Source: Bacteroidaceae bacterium
GTDB taxonomy: Bacteria; Bacteroidota; Bacteroidia; Bacteroidales; Bacteroidaceae
NCBI GenBank assembly: GCA_900772575.1
Contig: CAAHEN010000175.1
Location: 1 to 16,782, forward strand
Reading direction: 5' to 3'
Length of the DNA: 16,782 bases
Below, one piece after another: positions 1-6,390 of the stretch; position 1 is the stretch's first letter, and every line of letters begins with the position of its first letter. Both the position numbers and the translations under genes were made by a program. The notes beneath the pieces were generated by a model. It did no database searches. It had not been told where the DNA came from and saw nothing but the letters and a program-made list of their open reading frames with translations.

Positions 1-429
1 AATCGTGCCAACCGACGTACCGATGCAAATAGACACCACGCACGAGGCCAGGAAGAGGCCCGCCAGCAAGACGTCGGCCGGCAGGCACATGACGGTCAGG
101 TCCACCGTGGCCGAGACGGCTCCCATCTCCTGCGCCGACTTGGCGAAGGCGCCGGCCAGGACGAAGATCCAGACCATCAGCAACAGGTCCGGACTCCCCG
201 CGCCGTGTGAGAAAGCGCGGACACGCTCGTCGACGCTGTAGCCGCGCAGGGTGGTGAGGGCCGCGATGGCGGTCAGGGTGAAGACGACGGTCATCGGCAC
301 CTGTGAGAAATCGCCCATCAGGAGTCCGATGCCCCCCATGAGCACAGCCAGCAGGAGCAGCGGCAACAGGGCCACCCATCCGCGGCGGCGTGGCCGCAGA
401 CGGCGGTCTTCGTGTATTGATTTGTTCAT
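1..429 (-). CDS. NhaC-family Na+/H+ antiporter, N-terminal part (cut by left window edge)
   Basis: An open frame of 143 codons runs from ATG at 429-427 to the window edge with no stop, so only the N-terminal third or so of a multi-spanning inner-membrane protein is visible. The start MNKSIHEDRRLRPRRRG is a basic cytoplasmic tail. It is followed by hydrophobic segments at about residues 18-37 and 43-58, then by a segment around VWIFVLAGAFAKSAQEMGA (from about residue 83) and another ending in SICIGTSVGTI. The order of these motifs matches my memory of the Bacteroidetes 'Na+/H+ antiporter NhaC family' proteins. Ion specificity cannot be read from the sequence. The gene points away from the other genes on this side, has its own promoter about 95 bp upstream, and leaves a 1.1 kb gene-free gap behind it. 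Family confidence is good; an amino-acid or dicarboxylate transporter of the same superfamily is the alternative. Confidence 0.8.
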   Translation of the reverse strand, partial: MNKSIHEDRRLRPRRRGWVALLPLLLLAVLMGGIGLLMGDFSQVPMTVVFTLTAIAALTTLRGYSVDERVRAFSHGAGSPDLLLMVWIFVLAGAFAKSAQEMGAVSATVDLTVMCLPADVLLAGLFLASCVVSICIGTSVGTI

Positions 430-480
430 AAGCCCACAGTTTGGTTCAATGCGTTGCGATGGTTCCGCAAACGGGGTCAG

Positions 481-513
481 CCAGAGTTTGCTCTGGCACT
501 GCCGGATGCGGCA
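481..513 (-). promoter_or_regulatory. Two tandem hairpins in the leader of the NhaC-family gene
   Basis: The leader RNA (minus strand) carries TGCCG-CATC-CGGCA (513-500), then, 3 nt later, CCAGAG-CAAA-CTCTGG (496-481). Both stems are perfect, with four-base loops. They lie near the predicted 5' end of the mRNA. They could protect the 5' end or serve as a cis-regulatory structure; neither is followed by a U-run, so they do not look like an attenuator. Confidence 0.4.
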
Positions 514-523
514 AATCAGGGTG

Positions 524-554
524 CAAAGATAGCACATTCCCCGCCGCCGGACAA
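524..554 (-). promoter_or_regulatory. Bacteroidetes-type promoter of the NhaC-family gene
   Basis: Read on the minus strand, TATCTTTG (531-524) matches the -7 consensus TAnnTTTG. TTGT at 554-551 lies 19 nt upstream as a -33 element. The predicted start near 517 gives a leader of about 88 nt. Confidence 0.65.
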
Positions 555-570
555 GCGCTGCCGTTATGCC

Positions 571-996
571 GTTGTCCACCACCCGTCCCCGTCTTATATA
601 TATATAGGGTTATTCTTTTTCTTTTTAAAAGCCAGAAAGAACCATGTTGTATATGATATTCTGTGGAGTGTGTGGAAAGAAAACCGGTCGTTTTCTTGGC
701 TATCCCGTTGTCCACGTTTGGCCCTGTTTTTTGTCCGCCGCTGTCCACCGGTCTGGCCCGCCGCCTTTCCCTTTGCCCGCCGTGCCTGTGTGCCCCTTCT
801 CCCCTGTTTCGTCCACCGGGTGTGGACAGTGCTCCACCCCTGCTTCAGGGGCGCTTCCTGCAGTGCCAAAACCGGGGCATAAGTCCGGTGTATGGCTGGT
901 GGAATGCGGTGGGCAATTCCACCGGCAGCCCGCCCGCCAGGCCGCGCAGCCCGTCCACAGCGTTATCCCCAGTTTTTCCCCACGCTTGTCCACAGG
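571..996. other. Candidate replication origin (DnaA-box-like cluster with AT-rich tract)
   Basis: This gene-free block holds seven copies of GTCCAC, the core of TTATCCACA-like DnaA boxes, at 574, 710, 743, 811, 822 (reverse), 953 and 988. Two close relatives, TTATCCCCA (963-971) and TTTTCCCCA (974-982), lie among them. The best boxes are TTATCCCCA and TTGTCCACA (986-994), each 8 of 9 to the E. coli consensus. GTCCAC at 811-816 and GTGGAC at 822-827 form an inverted pair. An AT-rich tract at 592-631 with (TA)6 at 595-606 could be the unwinding element. Flanking genes point outwards (minus on the left, mostly plus on the right), as expected around an origin. In Bacteroidetes the origin is often not next to dnaA. 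No skew was calculated and no dnaA is in the window, so this is inference. Confidence 0.5.
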
Positions 997-1135
997 GAAA
1001 TGAGGGGTATCGGCACGTTCCATTGGAGGGATCATGGCACATGCGCGTTTCGTCCCTATGACCGTATACGAAAAGCCAATGCACAATGCCAGATTCCCAT
1101 GACGGTCTAATGACCGATTTTGGATTTAACACAGC

Positions 1136-1166
1136 TTGCTTTTGCAGCCGTAAAGTGCTATCTTTG
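1136..1166 (+). promoter_or_regulatory. Bacteroidetes-type promoter with no protein gene downstream
   Basis: TTG at 1136-1138, a 20-nt spacer and TATCTTTG at 1159-1166 fit the Bacteroidetes consensus well. An alternative -33, TTTG, is at 1141-1144. The predicted start is near 1172. No convincing plus-strand coding frame follows before 2202, so the likely product is a non-coding RNA. Confidence 0.6.
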
Positions 1167-1171
1167 CGATA

Positions 1172-1424
1172 GGGGAAAAGGCCATTCTACGCGGAATGGC
1201 CTTTTCCGTATCTGGCGGTGATCCATTTGGTCTGTATATGGCGAAAATCGGCCCGTTTTTCCGGGAAACAAGCCCTAGGCCCGGAAAAATTTGCTCCGGG
1301 CTAATTCAAATTTGCCCTAGGGAAGTTTCGTCAAGTTCTCGTTTTAACATTTCAAATCCTGGCGAAAGTTAAATAGGTTAAGGTGCCGTTTCATCAATCG
1401 GGGCAAAAAGGTGAAGCGGCACGT
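1172..1424 (+). ncRNA. Candidate structured RNA following the promoter at 1136-1166
   Basis: The predicted transcript would start almost directly with a perfect 14-bp hairpin (1174-1187 with 1194-1207, six-base loop). Next comes TTTTTCCGGG (1256-1265) paired with CCCGGAAAAA (1280-1289). The same strand can instead form GCCCGGA (1279-1285) with TCCGGGC (1295-1301). An 11-bp stem with one G-U pair follows (1383-1393 with 1412-1422). CCTAGG occurs at 1274-1279 and 1316-1321. No long coding frame is present. I do not recognise a known RNA family. The 3' end is a guess, since none of the hairpins is followed by a clean T-run. The first hairpin alone could instead end a very short transcript or act as an origin-proximal structure. 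Confidence 0.3.
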
Positions 1425-1511
1425 GGCGCGGTGTTATATTATAGGGTGATGGAGGGATGGCCTATCTTTCAGCCAATCGAAGGTAGCGTATGCATATAGC
1501 TTGTCCATCGT

Positions 1512-1832
1512 CTATCTTTTTTTAGAGGCACGCTCACGTTGTTTCAATTGTAAGTCCTGCAAGGCACGGCCCATTCTGTCTTCTTTTGCCAAGAGCAAGA
1601 TGTCATCATCCAGTTGCAGTGCATAGAGCACCCGGAGGTAAATGCCCATCGACACAGTGGCCGCACCTTTCTCAATGCGCATCACGGTGAGTGGAGCGCA
1701 GGTGGCCCTCTCTGCCACTTGTGCCACACTCAGGTTGCGACGAAGACGGGCGAGTTTGATTTGCTCACCTACCACTTGCATCTTTTGCTCCAATTTTCGG
1801 GGGAGCTTGTTGCCCATTGTAGCCTTTGTCAT
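1512..1832 (-). CDS. XRE-family HTH regulator, orphan HipB-like antitoxin type
   Basis: This 106-residue protein has a Cro/C1-type helix-turn-helix at about residues 21-75. The DNA-binding core is visible as LSVAQVAERATCAPLTVMRIEKG, with the usual Q-A-E and R-I-E-K-G positions. It resembles the small HipB-like proteins of Bacteroidetes that normally precede a HipA-like kinase gene, including the ending ...LGRxLQD...KERA.KK. Here no hipA-like gene follows: the next 1.08 kb downstream on this strand is gene-free. ATG at 1832 is chosen because it lies about 26 nt after the predicted transcription start; a second ATG six codons in is possible. The last residues are lysine/arginine-rich (RERASKKR). 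It probably binds its own promoter, where repeated ATGCAAA motifs are seen. A free-standing regulator is an alternative to a decayed toxin-antitoxin pair. Confidence 0.75.
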   Translation of the reverse strand: MTKATMGNKLPRKLEQKMQVVGEQIKLARLRRNLSVAQVAERATCAPLTVMRIEKGAATVSMGIYLRVLYALQLDDDILLLAKEDRMGRALQDLQLKQRERASKKR

Positions 1833-1853
1833 ACCCGTAAGCTATAATACTGT

Positions 1854-1872
1854 ATGCAAATATGCAAAGATA
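1854..1872 (-). promoter_or_regulatory. Promoter -7 box and possible operator of the XRE regulator
   Basis: On the minus strand TATCTTTG (1872-1865) is a -7 element; no good -33 is seen at the usual spacing. ATGCAAA is directly repeated at 1854-1860 and 1862-1868, overlapping the -7 box and the predicted start. TGCA-N4-TGCA within it is also an inverted repeat. The overlap suits autorepression by the HTH protein, but this is inference. Confidence 0.5.
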
Positions 1873-1958
1873 ATGGTTTATGTTCATTATATGATACGTT
1901 ACGGATCTTTCATGTTTACAGAAGTACGGACAGGCATTTTAGACCCGTTTGGTATGTG

Positions 1959-2072
1959 TTATTATGTCACTCCCTCCGGGAGTTCGAATGTGGTCATGGC
2001 ATAATGTCGACAAACGGGGGTTGACACCCCCGCCTGATGCTGTGTCGCCCCTTTCCGGGGCTTTGCGATCCG
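1959..2072 (+). repeat. Three-hairpin intergenic repeat, copy A (full length)
   Basis: Three hairpin modules follow one another: ACTCCC-TCC-GGGAGT then TTCGAATGTGG; CGGGGGTTGACACCCCCG then CCTGATG; and GTCGCCCC-TTT-CCGGGGC then TTTGCG. The same order and linkers occur in copies at 11565-11676 (reversed) and 11725-11839. It lies between the XRE gene and the ahcY promoter and contains no gene. Confidence 0.8.
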
Positions 2073-2140
2073 TTTGCCTTGCCTCTTGCTCCATACCAAG
2101 CGGGCTGTGCCCGGGAATGGGAAATCAAAATAAATTTCTC

Positions 2141-2171
2141 TTTCCCATTCCGCTCGTTTGCACTACCTTTG
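2141..2171 (+). promoter_or_regulatory. Promoter of ahcY
   Basis: TACCTTTG at 2164-2171 matches TAnnTTTG. TTTC at 2141-2144 is a weak -33 with a 19-nt spacer. The predicted start near 2178 gives a short, AT-rich leader of about 24 nt before ATG 2202. This placement rules out the longer upstream reading of the frame from 2037. Confidence 0.65.
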
Positions 2172-2201
2172 CACCCGGAAAAATCAGACACACAATATAT
2201 A

Positions 2202-3620
2202 ATGGAAAATCAGCTCTTCACGTCGATGCCCAACAAGGTGGCTGACACGACACTTGCCGACTTCGGGCGTAAGGAAATAGAAATCGCCGAACACGAGATG
2301 CCGGGACTCATGGCCCTGCGCGAGAAATATGCTGCCGCCCAGCCGCTCAAGGGGGCGCGCGTCATGGGTTCCCTGCACATGACCATACAGACCGCCGTGC
2401 TCATCGAGACACTTACGGCCCTCGGCGCTGAAGTGCGCTGGTGCTCCTGCAACATCTATTCCACTCAGGACCATGCCGCTGCGGCCATTGCCGCCGATGG
2501 TGTCGGCGTTTATGCCTGGAAGGGCGAGAGCCTCGAAGACTACTGGTGGTGCACGCTGCAGGCGATGAACTTCAGTGACGGCCGCCTGCCCAACCTCATC
2601 GTCGACGACGGCGGCGACGCCACGCTCATGATCCATCTCGGCGTACAGGCTGAGCGCGACGCCGCTGTGCTCGACACGCCGTCGGGCAGTGGCGACGAGG
2701 CCGCCCTCAAGGCGGTGCTCAAGCGCACACTGGCCGAGCGTCCCGGCATGTGGCACGAGCTGGCCAAGGGTATGCGCGGTGTCAGCGAGGAGACCACCAC
2801 GGGGGTACACCGCCTCTATCAGATGATGGAGCGCGGCGAACTGCTCTTCCCGGCCTTCAACGTCAACGACTCGGTCACGAAGTCGAAGTTTGACAACCTC
2901 TACGGCTGCCGCGAGTCGCTCGCCGACGGCATCAAGCGCGCCACGGACGTGATGATCGCCGGCAAGGTGTGTGTCGTGGCCGGCTATGGCGAGGTGGGCA
3001 AGGGCTGTGCCCAGAGCATGCGCTCCTACGGTGCCCGCGTCATCGTCACCGAGATAGACCCCATCTGTGCCTTGCAGGCCGCCATGGAAGGCTATGAGGT
3101 GCTCACCATGGAAGAGGCTGCGCCGCTGGGCAACATCTTCGTCACCACCACGGGCAACATCGACGTCATCACCACCGCCCACATGGCCGCCATGCCCGAC
3201 CAGGCCATTGTCTGCAACATCGGCCATTTCGACAGTGAGATCCAGGTGGAGGCCCTCAAGCGCCTGCCGGGCATCAGTGTGACCAATATCAAACCGCAGG
3301 TGGACAGTTACCGCTTCGCTGATGGTCACCGCATCACGCTGCTCGCCGACGGCCGCCTCGTCAACCTCGGTTGCGCCACCGGCCACCCCTCGTTCGTCAT
3401 GTCCAACTCGTTCACCAACCAGACGCTGGCCCAGATAGAGCTTTTCAACAAGGACTATGCCGTCGGTGTCTACCGCCTGCCGAAACACCTCGACGAGGAA
3501 GTGGCCCGCCTGCACCTGGCCCGCATCGGCGTGCACCTGACGCAGCTCACACCCGCGCAGGCCGACTACATCGGCGTACCCGTCGAAGGGCCGTACAAGG
3601 CTGAACACTACCGCTACTAA
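2202..3620 (+). CDS. ahcY: S-adenosylhomocysteine hydrolase (adenosylhomocysteinase)
   Basis: This cytosolic NAD-dependent enzyme splits S-adenosylhomocysteine into adenosine and homocysteine, removing the inhibitory by-product of methyltransferases and feeding the methyl cycle. The 472-residue product has the family's substrate-binding start (MGSLHMTIQTAVLIETLTAL, then WCSCNIYSTQDHAAAAI). It carries the extra segment of about 40 residues typical of bacterial enzymes, beginning near DDGGDATLMIHLG. The NAD-binding loop AGYGEVGKGCA starts near residue 259, and the C-terminus GPYKAEHYRY is the family signature that reaches into the neighbouring subunit. Length is normal and no key motif is missing. 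ATG 2202 (MENQLFTSMP) is preferred over the upstream ATG at 2037 because the promoter's -7 box lies between them. The YfhO-family gene starts 42 bp after the stop with no promoter seen, so the two are probably co-transcribed. Confidence 0.97.
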   Translation: MENQLFTSMPNKVADTTLADFGRKEIEIAEHEMPGLMALREKYAAAQPLKGARVMGSLHMTIQTAVLIETLTALGAEVRWCSCNIYSTQDHAAAAIAADGVGVYAWKGESLEDYWWCTLQAMNFSDGRLPNLIVDDGGDATLMIHLGVQAERDAAVLDTPSGSGDEAALKAVLKRTLAERPGMWHELAKGMRGVSEETTTGVHRLYQMMERGELLFPAFNVNDSVTKSKFDNLYGCRESLADGIKRATDVMIAGKVCVVAGYGEVGKGCAQSMRSYGARVIVTEIDPICALQAAMEGYEVLTMEEAAPLGNIFVTTTGNIDVITTAHMAAMPDQAIVCNIGHFDSEIQVEALKRLPGISVTNIKPQVDSYRFADGHRITLLADGRLVNLGCATGHPSFVMSNSFTNQTLAQIELFNKDYAVGVYRLPKHLDEEVARLHLARIGVHLTQLTPAQADYIGVPVEGPYKAEHYRY

Positions 3621-3662
3621 GCCGGTTGGCCGTCATACCAATACTCAGATACTATTAAGAAT

Positions 3663-6323
3663 ATGGAAAGTTTTCTCAAGAAATCGTGGCCCGACGCCGC
3701 CATGGTGGTGCTCTTCCTGCTCATCAGCTTCGCCTATTTCCACACGCCGATCACGCAAGACCTCGTGCTGAGCGGCCACGACTCTGACGCCGCTATCGGA
3801 CAGGGCCGCGAGCAGGCCGACTACCGCGCCACGCACGACGGCGAGACCACCCGCTGGACCAACTCGATGTTCAGCGGCATGCCGACCTACCAGATTGCCC
3901 CGTCATACAGCGCCACGCAGTTTCTCGCCCGCCTCTCCGACATCTACAACCTGGGCACGTCGGGCGTGCTCTGCTATGTGTTTGTCTTCTTGCTGGGCTT
4001 CTACGTGATGCTCCGCGCCTTCAACTTCCGCCCCTATCTGGCTGCGCTTGGCGCCATCGTCTGGGCCTTCTCCTCCTACTTCTTCATCATCATCGCCGCC
4101 GGACACATCTGGAAGGTGATGACGCTGGCCTATATCCCGCCGACCATCGGCGGTCTGCTGCTCTGCTACCGCGGGCGCTTGCTCTGGGGTGGGGCGGTGA
4201 CGGCGCTCTTCACGGCCCTGCAGGTGCTCTCCAACCACGTGCAGATGACCTACTACTTTCTCTTCGTCATGCTCCTCGTCGTTCTGGCCTATGGCATCCA
4301 GGCTTTCCGTGCGGGAGGTACGGGCGACGGGCCGGCGGAGGTCAACTTCACGCTGACGCCTAACCGCTGGTTCCGCGCCACGGGTGTCATCATCGTCGCC
4401 GGACTGCTCGGCATCGCGGCCAACCTGCCCAACCTCTACCATACCTATGACTACGCCAAGCACACCATGCGCGGCGGTTGCGAACTGACGCCGCTGCCGG
4501 CGAAGGACAAGGCCACCGATGCCGCCACTGCGACGGCAAACGCCTCGGGCGGGCTCGACTATGACTACATCACGCAGTGGAGCTATGGCATTGGTGAGAC
4601 GCTGACGCTCCTCGTCCCCGACTTCAAGGGCGGCGGTTCGGGCGCCGTCATCACTGACGAGAACGCCTATGACGAACCGCAGTCCACCCTCCTGCAATAC
4701 CTCCAGCCCGTACAGCAATATGCCCAAGGCCATCCCGAGGAGGTCAAGGCCCTCCCCGGCGTCAATGCCTACTGGGGTGACCAGCCCTTTACCGTCGGGC
4801 CTGTCTATGTGGGCGCCTTCATTGTGTTTCTCTTCCTGCTGGGCCTCTTCATCGTGCGCGGCCCGATGAAGTGGGCACTGGCTGCCGCCACAGTGGTGTC
4901 GCTCCTCTTTGCCTGGGGCCACAACGTCCCGGCCGTAACCCATTTTCTCATCAACAACCTGCCGATGTACAACAAGTTCCGCACCGTCTCGTCGGCCCTC
5001 GTCGTGGCCGAGTTCACCATGCCGCTGCTGGCCATGCTGGCCTTGGCCGAGGTGCTCCGGCGCCGTGACTTCTACAAGACACGGCGTGGCCAGACCGGTC
5101 TCGCCGTGGCCGCCGCGCTGACCGTCGGCACATGCCTCGTGCTCTGGATCGCTCCTGGCGTGGCGGGGAATTGCCTCTCGGCAGACGAGGCAGAGACGAT
5201 GGACGCCCTGTCCCGCAGCGGCGCCTTCGACCCGCAGTTTGTCAGCGGTTACACCGGTACCATATCGGCCATGCGCCACAGCGTGCTCGCTGCCTCGGCA
5301 GCCCGCTCGCTCTTCGTCCTGATCGTGGGCGGTGCCATTCTCTTCGCCGCTGTCAGGGTGCGCCGCCTGCCCGCGTGGGGTGTCTGCGCCGCGCTGGCCC
5401 TTGTGGCCCTCATCGACATGTGGAGCGTCAACCGCCGCTACCTCAACGACGACAACTTCACCGACCCCATCGTGCGGCAGGAGAATTTCGACACCAAGAC
5501 CCCGGCGGACGAGCTCATCCTGCGCGACAAGAGCTACTACCGCGTGCTCGACCTCCACGTCAACACGTTCAACGACAACACCACGAGCTACTGGCACCAC
5601 AGCATCGGCGGTTACCACGCCGCCAAACTGCAGCGCTACCAGGACATCATCGAGCGGCAACTTGCCCACCCTGACGGCAGCGGTGAGAACAGTCGCGTGG
5701 CACAGGCCGCGGCCTTCGCGCCGGGCAGTGACATGGCCGTCATCGTCGGTGGCGACAGCGTCTGCCCCGTGCTCAATATGCTCAACATGAAATACGTCAT
5801 CCTGCCGGCTGCCGGCGGCCATACCGTCGTGGCCCGCAACGACGCCGCCAACGGCAACGGCTGGTTTGTCAGTTCGCTGCGCTTCGTCAAAGGCGCCGAC
5901 GCCGAGATGGCCGCCCTGACGGGGCTCGACACGAAGCATGTCGCCGTGGCCGACGAGCAGTTCCGCGCCACCCTCGACGGCACACCGCTCGACAGCGGCA
6001 CGGTAGTCTTCACGGCCTACCAGCCCAACGAACTGCACTACGACATCACGTCGCGGCGCGGCGGCTTGGTGGTCTTCTCTGAGATCTACTACCCCGGCTG
6101 GACGGCCACCATCGACGGGCAGCCCGCCGAACTGGGCCGCGTGGACTATGTGCTCCGCGCCCTCAAGGTGCCGGCTGGCAGCCATAAGGTGGTACTCGCC
6201 TTCCACCCCGCCTCCGTCACCACGACCAACGCCATCGCCTATGCCGCCATTGGCATCATCCTCTTGCTCTTTGCGGCAGGCCTCTTTTTCAGCGTCAGGG
6301 CCGCCCGCCGAAAGGCAGCCTGA
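3663..6323 (+). CDS. YfhO-family multi-spanning membrane protein
   Basis: This 886-residue inner-membrane protein opens with a short cytoplasmic tail and a membrane segment (about residues 13-30), followed by an extracytoplasmic loop with RWTNSMFSGMPTYQI. Many further hydrophobic segments follow, including one with WAFSSYFFIIIAAGHIWK and the conserved LAYIPPTIGG and NHVQMTYYFLF motifs. From about residue 600 there is a long soluble part ending in the family's C-terminal module (EIYYPGWTATIDG, then VPAGSHKVVLAFHP) and a last membrane helix before a basic tail (RAARRKAA). This is the pattern of Bacteroidetes YfhO proteins (Pfam YfhO). In Firmicutes, YfhO is linked to glycosylation of teichoic acid; the Bacteroidetes role is not established, and a GT-C-like glycosyltransferase is the best guess. 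It follows ahcY by 42 bp and precedes ychF by 67 bp. Confidence 0.9.
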   Translation: MESFLKKSWPDAAMVVLFLLISFAYFHTPITQDLVLSGHDSDAAIGQGREQADYRATHDGETTRWTNSMFSGMPTYQIAPSYSATQFLARLSDIYNLGTSGVLCYVFVFLLGFYVMLRAFNFRPYLAALGAIVWAFSSYFFIIIAAGHIWKVMTLAYIPPTIGGLLLCYRGRLLWGGAVTALFTALQVLSNHVQMTYYFLFVMLLVVLAYGIQAFRAGGTGDGPAEVNFTLTPNRWFRATGVIIVAGLLGIAANLPNLYHTYDYAKHTMRGGCELTPLPAKDKATDAATATANASGGLDYDYITQWSYGIGETLTLLVPDFKGGGSGAVITDENAYDEPQSTLLQYLQPVQQYAQGHPEEVKALPGVNAYWGDQPFTVGPVYVGAFIVFLFLLGLFIVRGPMKWALAAATVVSLLFAWGHNVPAVTHFLINNLPMYNKFRTVSSALVVAEFTMPLLAMLALAEVLRRRDFYKTRRGQTGLAVAAALTVGTCLVLWIAPGVAGNCLSADEAETMDALSRSGAFDPQFVSGYTGTISAMRHSVLAASAARSLFVLIVGGAILFAAVRVRRLPAWGVCAALALVALIDMWSVNRRYLNDDNFTDPIVRQENFDTKTPADELILRDKSYYRVLDLHVNTFNDNTTSYWHHSIGGYHAAKLQRYQDIIERQLAHPDGSGENSRVAQAAAFAPGSDMAVIVGGDSVCPVLNMLNMKYVILPAAGGHTVVARNDAANGNGWFVSSLRFVKGADAEMAALTGLDTKHVAVADEQFRATLDGTPLDSGTVVFTAYQPNELHYDITSRRGGLVVFSEIYYPGWTATIDGQPAELGRVDYVLRALKVPAGSHKVVLAFHPASVTTTNAIAYAAIGIILLLFAAGLFFSVRAARRKAA

Positions 6324-6390
6324 GCTGAGGGCGCCGGTCACTCCATAAAAAATCACCCGTCAAAAAAACATACACAACACGCCATAGCCA

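Noticed and set aside
446..1132. Several overlapping open frames of 70-140 codons on both strands in the gap after the antiporter gene
   Set aside because: Overlap each other in different frames, Pro/Cys/Arg-rich without any recognisable motif; fit chance frames in GC-rich non-coding DNA.
430..1511. Remnant of a hipA toxin downstream of the XRE gene
   Set aside because: No in-frame stretch on the minus strand shows HipA kinase motifs.
2037..2201. 55-codon N-terminal extension of ahcY
   Set aside because: It runs through the tail of a repeat and the ahcY promoter; the family starts near ATG 2202.
2184..3608. 474-residue open frame antisense to ahcY
   Set aside because: Low-complexity H/V/D/G-rich translation, mirror of a well-supported gene in GC-rich DNA; no family resemblance or promoter.
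3903..6356. 817-residue open frame antisense to the YfhO-family gene
   Set aside because: Shadow frame caused by G/C-ending codons of the real gene; the sense frame has clear membrane helices and family motifs.
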